64,000 bases of DNA from contig OZ020598.1 in NCBI GenBank assembly GCA_963971535.1, forward strand, positions 94,148,378 through 94,212,377. The letters are read 5' to 3'. A program made the translations under genes and the position numbers. Each line of letters opens with the position of its first letter. The stretch's first letter is position 1. The stretch comes from Notolepis coatsorum. Taxonomy: Eukaryota > Chordata > Actinopteri > Aulopiformes > Paralepididae. Below are positions 32,138 to 42,890 of this stretch, one piece after another. The notes under the pieces are model-generated. The model was not told the origin of the DNA. It ran no database searches and saw only the letters and a program-made list of their open reading frames with translations.

Positions 32138-32808
32138 AAATTCCTTTTTCAGTTTATGTTGTTTAAGTAATAAAGGAGCATTAGATCTTCATCCTCTTGT
32201 GTCTTATTTACTTAATGATATTTTTTTTATCATATCAAAATTAAAAATAAAGTTTGAAAATGCTAATATTTCTAACTCTGGGTTTTCAGAATAGTGTGAA
32301 ATTACACCTGAGGTTTATATATTATATTTTATTGCATACCAGAGTAACTAAACACTATTACAACATACTTCAGCACTTTAGATTCTTGTTGGACTGGAAT
32401 AATTAGAATTATATACTTTTTTGTGTGTCTGACGGAGTTAACACAAATCAAGTTTCAAAGGGAAACATGTGAATTTGTTGAAAATGTTTTTCTATGTAGA
32501 GCCCACACCTTTACATGGTTAAATAGCTCAGACCTTTCTCTACATGAATATATAACTCTAATTAATATAGTGTGCATTCTCAAAATATAATATTTAAAAC
32601 GTGTTTTGTCCCGACTCTCAAGAATCAGTGAAATATATAATACACAGAAGATAACCGTTACATACTTGACATTTGCAAGATATCTCTTAATATTTGTTTT
32701 GAAAGTAATTTTATTATGTATTGTGGATGAGATGTTTTTGTGCTGATTTTGTTCTGATGTTACCAGAAGCGGGCCCTCTAGTGTTGTAACCATGTTCAGA
32801 AGTCATTT

Positions 32809-33060
32809 CTAATGCTGAGCCAAGCTAGATGGTTTACCAGTGCTAATAATGTTCTGCAGTAGCATTAGAAGACTCATCGATACTTTATTTTCAACCATCA
32901 GCCATGCCAGATGTTCATGCATAAAACCAATACTTGTCCTGTATGAACAGCCTAGTGCCAGACGAGCCGCTTTATTCTGAGCAACCTGCAACTTTTTTAA
33001 ATTCTATTTTGTAGCTGACGACCAGATAACAGGGCAGTATTCTAAATGAGACTTCGAGTC
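32809..33060 (-). pseudogene. LINE reverse-transcriptase C-terminal fragment, reverse
   Basis: The reverse strand reads HLEYCPVIWSSATK, then KLQVAQNKAARLALGCSYRT, the typical region after the RT thumb of CR1/L2-like LINEs. One stop interrupts it and both ends are lost. Confidence 0.7.
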
Positions 33061-33109
33061 TTAACCCAGTTGTACAGTAAATTACCAAGTATGGCTTTGT
33101 CAGTATTCC

Positions 33110-34496
33110 AGTGTACAGTGTCCCCCCCCCCCCTACCCCAACCCCCCCCCCCCCCCCTCCAATGTACAGCCCCCACCCACCAACCCCACCCCACCCACCC
33201 AACCTCCTCCAATGTACAGTTTCTACGTCAAATGTATATACACTCTTTTTCTGGACACTTTTTGTATCACAAACAGTACTGTATTTGCAAATCTGATATG
33301 TCATAAATTTATAGATGTAGCAGTACTGTCTATCTGTCTAGCCTGTCTGTCCGACATCTCAGCCTGGATGACGTCCAACCACCTCAAACTGAACCTAAGC
33401 AAAACAGAATTGCTCCACCTGCCGGCCAAATCCTCCCCCCTAACCGACCTTTCAATCACAGTCGAGAATGCAGCTGTGACTGCGTCCCCGACCGCCAAGA
33501 ACCTTGGTGTTGTCCTCGACGACCAGTTGAACTTCTCTGCTCACATCGCAGCGACGACCAGAACCTGCCGATTCCTCCTGAGCAACGTCAGAAGGATACG
33601 CCCCTTCCTGACAAAAGAAGCCACCCAACTCCTCGTCCAATCAACAGTCATCTCCCGCCTCGACTACTGCAATGCACTGCTCGCTGGCCTCCCGGCCACT
33701 GCCACTAAGCCTCTTCAACTCATTCAGAACGCAGCGGCCCGCCTGATCTCAAACCTACCGAAGTCGGCCCATGTCACCCCACTTCTTAGGGACCTGCACT
33801 GGCTCCCCATTGCTGCACGAATCCGCTTCAAGGCCCTCGACCTAGCATACCGTGCGGCAAAGGGAACCGCTCCCGCCTACCTCCGGTCAATGGTCTCTAA
33901 CTACACACCCTCAAGACCCCTACGCTCTGCATCTTCTGGCCGCCTCAGACCTACTCCTATCCAAGCTCCGGGAGGGTCATCAAAGAGAAGTCGCCTATTC
34001 TCAGTCCTTGCCCCACAATGGTGGAATGAACTACCCACCCCAGTTAGGACAGCCGAATCACGTCCAATCTTTCGCCGTCGACTAAAGACGCACTTCTTCA
34101 ACCATTATCTGAATTAAAAAAAAAAAAAAAAAAAAATCTAACCCTAACTAACCGTACTGTCATGCACTTGTCCTAATAAACTAACCTACACTGTAGCACT
34201 CAACACTTTGATGAACATTGTTGCTCAGCTGATAGAGTTGTGCCCTTCCTGATGGCTTGTCGTACAGAACTTGTAAGTCGCTTTGGATAAAAGCGTCAGC
34301 TAAATGACTAAATGTAAATGTATCTGTATCTGTATGTCATGTATGTCATATGATGAATTGAAAATGGGGGACCCTGATGTAAACAAGACGAAAGTCTTTC
34401 TCTGGTCTGCATCCCCTTAACAATTGTATGTATTGAGCTGTACTGTACTGTACCCATTCTGCAATCTGTTAATAAACTTTTCAATCAATCAATCAA
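33110..34496 (+). mobile_element. CR1/L2-type LINE 3' end split by an L2 insertion
   Basis: The outer LINE 3'UTR (family of 1600-3052) occupies 33110-33334 and resumes at 34321-34496, ending in AATAAACTTTTCAATCAATC. The unbroken copy at 7195 shows the original order (CTATCTGTATGTCATGATGA), and TATCTGT is duplicated across the insertion. Confidence 0.8.
33335..34320 (+). mobile_element. L2 LINE, 5'-truncated, coding C terminus open
   Basis: The frame through 34117 encodes the end of an L2 reverse transcriptase: DISAWMTSNHLKLNLSKTE, LGVVLDDQLNFSAHI, SRLDYCNALLAGLP, HWLPIAARIRFKALDLAYRA, WWNELPTPVRTAES and RRRLKTHFFNHYL. The catalytic box is missing. The 3' end TCGCTTTGGATAAAAGCGTC and AAATGACTAAATGTAAATGT is the classic fish L2 tail that many SINEs borrow. 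A run of about 21 A follows the stop codon. Confidence 0.92.
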
Positions 34497-34612
34497 GACA
34501 ACCAAAGAATGAATAACAGATTTCATTATGGAGGGAGTGATAAAAGCAGAACATTTCCTAGTCATAAAAATGCCTTTTCCCATTTTAATGTAGTCTGCTC
34601 TTTTCTGTTCAG

Positions 34613-34669
<57 letters not shown>

Positions 34670-34949
34670 AAGCAGGAGGGAGTCAGATGATCAGCCTTAT
34701 CCCTCACATGATTTATGTTACTGTATGGCTGGTTTCACCACAGAGCTGAAAGAGCTAGTCAGGTTTCATTACAGAGATTTTGAACTTGATCATGCGTATT
34801 TATTAGAAAATGAAATTAATGAATATTATCAACAAAAGCAACAGAATTTCTTCTGTATGTACACATTTATAAAACAAGGCACATTTAGCCAAAATATGTT
34901 GCCAGAACATGAAAAGAAAATACGTTCACGTGCGCTTTGGCGGAGATCC
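34497..34949. other. Unrecognised, with a (GT)n run
   Basis: Contains a GT microsatellite of about 27 units (34615-34668). The open frame across it has no recognisable domain. Confidence 0.5.
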
Positions 34950-35220
34950 GCTTCTACTCTGAAAATCCGCCCTCACAGAGGTATGTTGATGCGAAGGGGA
35001 CAAGCGTTCTCAGCGCAGCATTACACAACACTGGGTACTCGTTCCGGACTGATATCCAGAACTTTGCGAGGGCCTGTCCAGTGAACTTGACTTTGAGTAG
35101 CTCGTTACACGAAAGATCATTGAGCGCCTCCTGCTCAGACAGTGGGAGACCTGCTGCGCCATGCGTAATGAACAGATCTTTGATCCAGTTGTCCAAATTA
35201 TCCGCGCTCTCTCTCTGAAA
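34950..35220 (-). pseudogene. hAT transposase C-terminal dimerisation fragment, reverse
   Basis: The reverse strand reads DNWIKDLF, then FWISVRNEYPVL, then LVPFASTYLCEGGFS. This block (FW...EYP...PF.(S/T)TYLCE.GFS) is the hallmark of the C-terminal dimerisation domain of hAT transposases and their domesticated ZBED/FAM200-type relatives. It ends abruptly at both sides, so it is a remnant. The flanks show no TIR. Confidence 0.85.
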
Positions 35221-35469
35221 TTGTTTAATGAGCCCTTCTAGTGGCTACAGATGATGGGCTAAAGACTTTTTTGCAACATTCTGTTCCTACAAAAAGCCAC
35301 CAAGCAGAGTAAATACCGGCAAATCTCTGCTGATTATCCCGGAGTGCCACTAACAGGGTTTCTTAATCCAGCTCATTATCAGCACATTTCTCTGCCAATG
35401 GGTTGTTTTTGTCTGCAAGGAAAATCTGCGCTAATTCTCCGAGTTAAAAAAGGCGATTTAATACTCTGC
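35221..35469. other. Unrecognised
   Basis: No repeat boundary or coding region that I can name. Confidence 0.3.
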
Positions 35470-36407
35470 CAGTGTTAATTTTGTCAACTAAAATGATGAC
35501 GAAAGATGTTCGTCAACGAAGGTTTGTTTCATGACGACAACAAGATGTGACGTTATTGAAGACCATGTGACCCTAACGAGACTAAATAGTTTATAAAATA
35601 TCGTTGACCACAACTGAGGACACAAAAATGTAATTTACAAAAGCCAGGACGAAATTTCTCTTCATGTATGTTGATATTGTTGACTAAAACAAGACGAGAC
35701 AAAATTATTATAACTTTTCTTAATGCCATCGTCCCGACAGAGCAGTGTGACGGGGACCTCTGTTATTAGCATTAGCTGAAGAGCTATTTGAAAAGCTAGT
35801 TTTAGCTTAATGTTACCTTGGCTAAAGTTGGGACTATTCATAATCCAGCTGCAGACCTGCAAGCAAAGTACAGTACAGCAAGTTGGCAAAGGAGTATTCC
35901 AAGGTAAATCACTTTTTCACCAGTAACGTTACATTGTTTGTATTTCCATCTAGCTCGCGTTAACTAGTGGCTAAACTAGCTCATGCTAATGTGGCTAACT
36001 GATCGACCTCTCGCACACAATTAATGACATGTTGCGGACAGCCATACCGGTGACAATGTTTAGCTTTTAGTGCCAAATGATAAGAGTCTGAGGCGGAGTC
36101 TCAAAAGAGAATGTTGAATATTTATTGTGCATTAAAAATCACAACAGAGCCTCTGCTACTAGCTAACCTTTCCGTGGGTGAAGCATAGTTGAGCATAGTT
36201 GTCATTTAATGATATTAATACTAATCTATACAATCACCTGTTGTTGAATAAATACCATTACTTTCTAGTTATTACTAAAAAACAGTATATATAAAACAGT
36301 AGCTGTAAAAAAGAAAAGGAAAAAAAGTTTTATAATTTATATAATATACTTTTTTTTAGTACATTAACTAAAAATAGACAAAAATGTCATCCGTTTTCGT
36401 CGACTAA

Positions 36408-37574
36408 GGCGCCGGTTACACCTTAGTTTAGTTTTCGTTTCATTGTCAGATGAGTTTCGCCGCAACATAGAAAAGGCGAGTCACACTTTCGTTTTTGTCA
36501 CCTGAGCACAGTGATGTAGTACACTGCCAAAGCAGTAGGTGGCAGTAGGTGGCGAACATGAAGGCAATTTCAACCAATCAGAACTTGAATGCGCCAATAC
36601 ACTTCCTGCAAAGAAAATGTCAACAAGGCGGGCGCCACCATCTTTGCCTATTTACCCAATGCAGCACTTCTTTTTCAGCAAAGTCTAATAAAAGTGCAAT
36701 AAACAAAACGGATACATTCACTGTGTTCTGCCTCTCATTTTGTTGATGAAACAAAACTAACATCAACACAAGTGACCACCAAGAGCGGATAGTTTAGTCT
36801 AAAAAAAGATCGGCAACGTTTTTAGCTACATTGTTAGCTGCATGCTAACGTCAATGGAATATGCCATTATAGCAGTATAGCATTGTGGCTAGAAGCTAAC
36901 GTTAGCTCACGCTAGTTAGCCAGCACCAAACTGATGATATCGGGAGCTATCAGTAGCTAGATAACATTAGAGACAACGCCGTGTGTATTAAACAAAGGTG
37001 AATAGATGACTGGGCCATTTTGTTTAATGCTTGTTAAGTTGAAAGAGGAGCTTTGAGCTAACCGGGTCTGATAGCTAACGCTAGCTCATGTTAGCCAGTG
37101 GCAGTGCTCAACCAATCGGTAATGCTAGCAGAATGAATGGATGTAAACTTTATTTAACATATTGCATAATGGGTACAATACAATACGGCTCAATACAAAC
37201 AATTGTTAAAGGAATGCAGACTGTTGTAGCTTGGACTGGGGTCCTTATAACAATAACTTGACAACACATGGTAGCTGCAGCTATTTGGGACTGGGACAGC
37301 TCTGTCCCAAACACACACACACACCCACACACACACACTCTGTTGTCACCGGAAGGGCACGCAGATGGTATCTACTGCGCATGGGCGTTTTTGCAACAAC
37401 GGCTCCGTGAAGATTACACGACTGATTACTACTCCAAAACGGAAAACACAATTTAGCGTTTTCAGTAGGGCCACAACGTATCCGCCAAAAAACGCATTTC
37501 TGTGTAAAAGGGACATGAAACGTATTCAAACGTATTCAAAAAACGACCACAAAAACACTAGTCTAACCATGGCC
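36408..37574. mobile_element. Harbinger-like MITE with TAA duplication
   Basis: TAA at 36405-36407 and 37575-37577 flank ends GGCGCCGGTTACACC and GGTGT-like inverse CTAACCATGGCC. A 3-bp TWA duplication with GG-starting ends is the PIF/Harbinger pattern. The inside holds a LINE tail fragment (37130-37232) and no transposase. Confidence 0.6.
37130..37232 (-). mobile_element. CR1/L2-type LINE 3' end, reverse fragment
   Basis: GAATGAATGGATGTAAACTT, then TACAATACGGCTCAATAC and CAATTGTTAAAGGAATGCAG match the reversed 3'UTR of the 1600-3052 family. Confidence 0.75.
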
Positions 37575-37620
37575 TAAATCTAGACTAAAACAAAAAAGAC
37601 AATTGAGACAAACTGACTAA

Positions 37621-38705
37621 GGGCGTTTTTACACCTGTAGTTCGTTTGCTTTGTTCCGATTCAGGGAGACACAGGGACTATAATGATACAATGTTGCACT
37701 TGTCCCTTAGTTCGTTTGTGTTCACACGGCTGTGTTAACAGCGGACCAAAACAAACGCAAACTGTCACTCATTGGTCAGATTTTGGGGTGTGCCCCCCCC
37801 CCCCCCCCCCCCTAACCCTGAATCTCCGCGTTACATTGAAATCGGGGAGGGGAGAGCGGGGGGAGCAAATTAATGAATGTGGATGAGAGCCGTGATGTAA
37901 ATCGGCAGATTTAGTTCTGATCGATTAGGAATGGCTTGCGCCGTGTTCAGGAGATTCAGGCGCATACAAGTCTATTCGATCATGTCTCCAGCACCCCCAC
38001 AGCCGTATCTGCAATCACTTACATCAAGGCTCTCATCCACATTCATTATGCTCCCCCCCGCTATCTCCTCCCCGATTTCAATGTAACGCGGAAGTGCAGT
38101 ACACTTCCGCGTTACATTGAAATCGGGGAGGAGATAGCGGGGGGAGCAAATTAATGAATGTGGATGAGAGCTGTGATGTAAGTGGTTGCAGATACGGCTG
38201 TGGGGGTGCTGGAGACATGATCGAATAGACTTGTATGCGCCTGAATCTCCTGAACACGGCGCAAGCCATTCCTAATCGATCAGAACTAAATCGGCAGCAA
38301 AAAAGCCAGTTTTTAAGCAGCTATTCCCCATGCACATGCGCAGATTGCCCATGGATTGTGACGCAACGCACACCCGCCCTGGACTGTTCCATCAGAGGGG
38401 GGAGCTTCGGTGGCCAGTGTCCTTTCAGCCGAACAGGATAATGAAACAATGATCCCACTAAATGACCAGACGCGTCTTATGGCGACATCTACAATTACCT
38501 CATTGAGTCTCCAGGTAGACTAATGTTTATATTTAAGTGCAGTGGTCTGTAGCCACTCACTCTCTAGGTGGTCTCGGCCCGCTTGTTTTGTTCCGCAACA
38601 GAATGCGATTGCTGTGTTCACATATGCCCAACTGAACCGAAATAGGGGGTAAACGCTCCAGGTTTCGGAACAACAGCTCCAAACGAGCTAGGTGTGAAAA
38701 CGCCC
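37621..38705. mobile_element. Harbinger-like element with TAA duplication
   Basis: TAA at 37618-37620 and 38706-38708 flank ends GGGCGTTTTTACACCT and AGGTGTGAAAACGCCC, nearly perfect inverses. The interior is dominated by a long foldback (37909-38291). No transposase. Confidence 0.72.
37909..38291. repeat. Foldback with arms of about 188 bp and a 5-bp loop
   Basis: Arms 37909-38096 and 38102-38291 are near-perfect inverse copies around CAGTA. The inner 65 bp of the right arm (from CCGCGTTACATTGAAATCGG) is also directly repeated upstream at about 37827-37890, so one segment is present three times. Confidence 0.92.
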
Positions 38706-38939
38706 TAAGACTAAAATGCTCAGACATTTTAGTTGACTAAAACTGACTAAACGAAAAATAAATGAAGATGACTAAATATGATAAACGAAAAAGGAGCACT
38801 TGACACATGACTAAGACTAAAACTAAAATGAAAATAGCTGCCAAAATTAACACTGCTGCCTCGAGATAGCCACCTCACTTAACTGTGGTATACTGTAGCA
38901 GCTGGTTATTTTGAAAAATTTAAATTTATTTTCAAAAAA

Positions 38940-39260
38940 AAATAAAAAAATTCAGGGGTCACCTTTTATTTAACAAAGTGATGTTTGGTGAAATTTAGAT
39001 TTGCACTTTATTAATCCCAATATGGAAATTCATTCTTGTTTGGTGATCAAGAGGCACCTTTCTATTTGTTTTAAGTGAAGTTTTGTGAAAAAGCAAGTTA
39101 TTGCACTATTAATCCCAATAGGGACATTCATTTCTGTTTGATCAAGAGTAACCTTTTATATATATATTATTATTATTTCTTTTTTTTAAGTGAAGATTGG
39201 TGAAAGTTAGGTTTGCACTTCAATCCCAATAGGGAAATTCATCTTGGTTTGATTTCTTTT
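38940..39260. repeat. Three degenerate copies of a roughly 100-bp unit
   Basis: TTGCACTTTATTAATCCCAA, TGCACTATTAATCCCAATAG and TTGCACTTCAATCCCAATAG mark the copies, each followed by GGAAATTCAT-like sequence. The ends of two hAT elements follow: CATATCGCCCAGCCCTA near 39364 and GGGTCGCGACCC..GAGAACCGCTG near 39426. Confidence 0.7.
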
Positions 39261-39437
39261 GTGTCAAATAAAAATAAAGGTTATTTGAATGATTTCTAGT
39301 TTTCAAGAGAAAAAAAATCGATTAAAATCGTAAATCTGATTTTTAGGCCATATCGCCCAGCCCTACCCCACTGTCACCTACCCGCGACTCAACTTTGGGT
39401 CGCGACCCGTAGTTTGAGAACCGCTGCAGTATAGAGG

Positions 39438-41025
39438 GACAAACAGGGCTAATCTGGTTTCATTACAGAGCTAGTCTGGTTTCTATAGAGGGACAAACAG
39501 GGCTAGTCTGGTTTCATTACAGAGCTAGTCTGGTTTCTATATAGACGGACAAACAGGGCTAGCCTGGTTTCATTACAGAGCTAGTCTGGTTTCTATATAG
39601 ACTGACAAACAGGGCTAGCCTGGTTTCATTACAGAGCTAGTCTGGTTTCTATAGAGGGACAAACAGGGCTAGCCTGGTTTCATTACAGAGCTAGTCTGGT
39701 TTCTATATAGACGGACAAACAGGGCTAGCCTGGTTTCATTACAGAGCTAGTCTGGTTTCTATATAGACTGACAAACAGGGCTAGCCTGGTTTCATTACAG
39801 AGCTAGTCTGGTTTCTATAGAGGGACAAACAGGGCTAGCCTGGTTTCATTACAGAGCTAGTCTGGTTTCTATATAGACTGACAAACAGGGCTAGCCTGGT
39901 TTCATTACAGAGCTAGTCTGGTTTCTATAGAGGGACAAACAGGGCTAGTCTGGTTTCTATATAGACTGACAAACAGGGCTAGCCTGGTTTCATTACAGAG
40001 CTAGTCTGGTTTCTATAGAGGGACAAACAGGGCTAGCCTGGTTTCATTACAGAGCTAGTCTGGTTTCTATATAGACTGACAAACAGGGCTAGCCTGGTTT
40101 CATTACAGAGCTAGTCTGGTTTCTATATAGACTGACAAACAGGGCTAGCCTGGTTTCATTACAGAGCTAGTCTGGTTTCTATAGAGGGACAAACAGGGCT
40201 AGCCTGGTTTCATTACAGAGCTAGTCTGGTTTCTATATAGACTGACAAACAGGGCTAGCCTGGTTTCATTACAGAGCTAGTCTGGTTTCTATAGACGGAC
40301 AAACAGGGCTAGCCTGGTTTCATTACAGAGCTAGTCTGGTTTCTATAGACGGACAAACAGGGCTAGCCTGGTTTCATTACAGAGCTAGTCTGGTTTCTAT
40401 ATAGACTGACAAACAGGGCTAGCCTGGTTTCATTACAGAGCTAGTCTGGTTTCTATAGACGGACAAACAGGGCTAGCCTGGTTTCATTACAGAGCTAGTC
40501 TGGTTTCTATATAGACTGACAAACAGGGCTAGCCTGGTTTCATTACAGAGCTAGTCTGGTTTCTATAGAGGACAAACAGGGCTAGCCTGGTTTCATTACA
40601 GAGCTAGTCTGGTTTCTATAGACGGACAAACAGGGCTAGCCTGGTTTCATTACAGAGCTAGTCTGGTTTCTATATAGACTGACAAACAGGGCTAGCCTGG
40701 TTTCATTACAGAGCTAGTCTGGTTTCTATATAGACTGACAAACAGGGCTAGCCTGGTTTCATTACAGAGCTAGTCTGGTTTCTATAGAGGGACAAACAGG
40801 GCTAGTCTGGTTTCATTACAGAGCTAGTCTGGTTTCTATAGAGGGACAAACAGGGCTAGCCTGGTTTCATTACAGAGCTAGTCTGGTTTCTATAGAGGGA
40901 CAAACAGGGCTAGCCTGGTTTCATTACAGAGCTAGTCTGGTTTCTATAGAGGGACAAACAGGGCTAGTCTGGTTTCACTACAGAGCTAGACTGCTTTCTA
41001 TAGAGGGACAAACAGCTAGTCTGGT
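39438..41025. repeat. Minisatellite of about 30 units (54 or 56 bp)
   Basis: Unit starts (GACAAACAGGGCTAG) occur about 30 times from 39438 to 41007. Each unit is itself a near duplication of a CTAG(C/T)CTGGTTTC half. Two versions alternate irregularly (CTATAGAGG and CTATATAGACT), and one unit near 39934 is a half-length deletion. Confidence 0.96.
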
Positions 41026-41128
41026 GAAACGGGGGGATATACCCTAATACTAAATGTGTAAAACTGCAATGGTTTCCGTTCAAATTACAGCAAGTGCATG
41101 TCGAACTGTCAATGTGCACAGTCATTAA

Positions 41129-41300
41129 CACATTTACCGCCAGAGTTTCTATAGAACAGTCCGCAGCCTCTGCCAGGGTTTTTGAGCATTTTGGCTAATC
41201 TTTCAGGACCCACAGAATATTCTGTGATATGACTATGTATGAACACATGAAATATCTCACATTTGTTGATCAAACTAATTGATTTGATGATCTCTAGTTT
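41129..41300. mobile_element. piggyBac-like left end, cut by the assembly gap
   Basis: TTAA at 41125-41128 is followed by CACATTTACCGCCAG, like the 17088 left end (CTCATTGACCGCC). The right side is lost in the N run. Confidence 0.55.
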
Positions 41301-41500
41301 NNNNNNNNNNNNNNNNNNNNNNNNNNNNNNNNNNNNNNNNNNNNNNNNNNNNNNNNNNNNNNNNNNNNNNNNNNNNNNNNNNNNNNNNNNNNNNNNNNNN
41401 NNNNNNNNNNNNNNNNNNNNNNNNNNNNNNNNNNNNNNNNNNNNNNNNNNNNNNNNNNNNNNNNNNNNNNNNNNNNNNNNNNNNNNNNNNNNNNNNNNNN
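41301..41500. other. Assembly gap, 200 N
   Basis: Exactly 200 N, probably a placeholder of unknown true length, about 280 bp after the minisatellite. Confidence 0.99.
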
Positions 41501-41582
41501 TAAATAAATCTTCCATGTGTACGATACTAGATTTCTATCTGGATCAAAGACATTCTTTCAGTTCGTAAAATGTACCCTGAAC

Positions 41583-42398
41583 CAATGTTAATTTAGTCAA
41601 CGAATATTATGACTAAATAATGGTCGTCAACAAAGCTTTTTCCCCTGACGACAACGATCTTGTGACACTGACGTAACGAAATTATGCATCCAATGTCGTT
41701 GACTAATAACGACGACACAAAATGTAGTTTGCAAAATAAAATCTTGCTTTATTCAACTTCAACGTCAAGACTGTTTACTTGCTAGCTAACAGGAGCTTGT
41801 TTGCCGACAGGAAGGTAGCAAACATAATTGTCCGTGCGGAACCCTTATCTCCAACACATGGTTCTGTGGGTAGTGGGGCACCACTGTTATGCTGGGGGTG
41901 TTGGTTCCCCCCGGGAGATATGGGAGGATGGACCGCACTACAGTAGCGTATTAGCCGGTAGCTGTGTTGTCTATGAGAAGGGAATTATCAACCTGTAAAA
42001 CCCCATATTGACCTGGAAATAAAGCACCATACAGAAAAGGAAACTCCTCTTTCTTCCCTACATTACTGCATGCCGGATCGCTACATTACGTTGATCACAC
42101 CACAATAGAACACATTAAATAGCTTACATAAGTCTAACCAGCTAGCACTAACGTTAGCTTTTCTTGTTTAGAAAAAGCTCACGCCAACTTATGAGGCTGT
42201 AACCGAGTGGCGAGACTAAACAAAAAAAGACTAAATGGAGACTAAACGAAGACTAAAATGCTCAGACCTGTAGTTGACTAAAAATGACTAAACGAAAAAT
42301 ATATGAAGGTGACTAAATATGATGAAAAGGAAAAAGAGCATTTGACACATGACAAAGGCTAAAACTAAAACAAAAAATAGCTGACGAAATGAACACTG
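41583..42398. mobile_element. Short relative of the 35470 element, probably hAT
   Basis: Left CAATGTTAATTTAGTCAACG, right GACGAAATGAACACTG. Flanks CCCTGAAC and CTCCGAAC match at six of eight positions. The interior shares GACTAAATATGAT and CATTTGACACATGAC with the larger copy. Confidence 0.65.
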
Positions 42399-42502
42399 CT
42401 CCGAACTACCAGCTGGTTTTGACCAGAACCCGGCCTGTTTGACCTAACTAAACAACTGAGGGTACATGATCCCCCTCCTACACCCTAGTGTAAACATAGA
42501 AC

Positions 42503-42890
42503 TAGGGATGTTCGATGATGGCTTTTTTTTTACCGATATCCGATATACCGATATTGTCCAACTCTTAATTTCCGATACCGATATATATGGGGGGTTTCCC
42601 CCCCAAAAACCTCCAAATAAAGAATTTCAATATTCAATATATAAAAAAAACTGAATCATTTCAGGTAATTAACATTACATATCTCTTGTCGTGGAATTAA
42701 CACAACATTATGCATTCTTTTGACAATAAATAAAATAAGAATTTGTTCTTACTTGCTTGCCTGGATAAATAAAGGTTAAATAAATGTAAAAAAAAACGAA
42801 AATATATTTAATTTTTTTGAAAACCGATACCGATCATTTCCGATATCACATTTTAATGCCAATATCGGCCGATAATATCGTCCACCACTA
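42503..42890. mobile_element. hAT MITE with 8-bp target duplication
   Basis: TAGGGATGTTCGATGATGG at the left, GTCCACCACTA at the right, with exact CATAGAAC copies at 42495-42502 and 42891-42898. Same family as 18909-19271. Confidence 0.88.

Larger units (their letters stand above)
27232..32631. mobile_element. 5.4-kb DNA transposon with 33-bp terminal inverted repeats, superfamily not assigned
   Basis: The left end, 27232-27264 (TCACTGATTCTTGAGAGTCG...), and the right end, 32599-32631, are inverted with one mismatch in 33. They enclose a decayed transposase-like gene (29158-31254), two SINE insertions and at least nine copies of a 14-bp motif TCAACTCCGTCAGA, in both orientations, near the two sides. 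No clean short target duplication was found at the TIR edges. Clustered subterminal motifs and TIRs around one gene are the layout of an autonomous cut-and-paste transposon. Confidence 0.82.
35470..38855. mobile_element. TIR element (CAGTGTTAATTTTG ends), probably hAT, with nested insertions
   Basis: Left end CAGTGTTAATTTTGTCAACT and right end CAAAATTAACACTG are inverted. Inside are repeated (G)ACTAAAA and CGTCAAC blocks. Two Harbinger-like elements are inserted at 36408-37574 and 37621-38705. The flanking 8 bases do not match clearly here, but the shorter relative at 41583-42398 has a 6-of-8 match, suggesting hAT. Confidence 0.65.

Noticed and set aside
37683-38441. Small ORFs in the foldback region
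   Set aside because: They mirror one another because of the inverted repeat and match no family.
39438-41025. CRISPR array
   Set aside because: The units are contiguous, with no unique spacers, and the DNA is from a vertebrate.
41109-41568. Open frames spanning the N run
   Set aside because: Most codons are unknown bases; there is no evidence of coding on either side.
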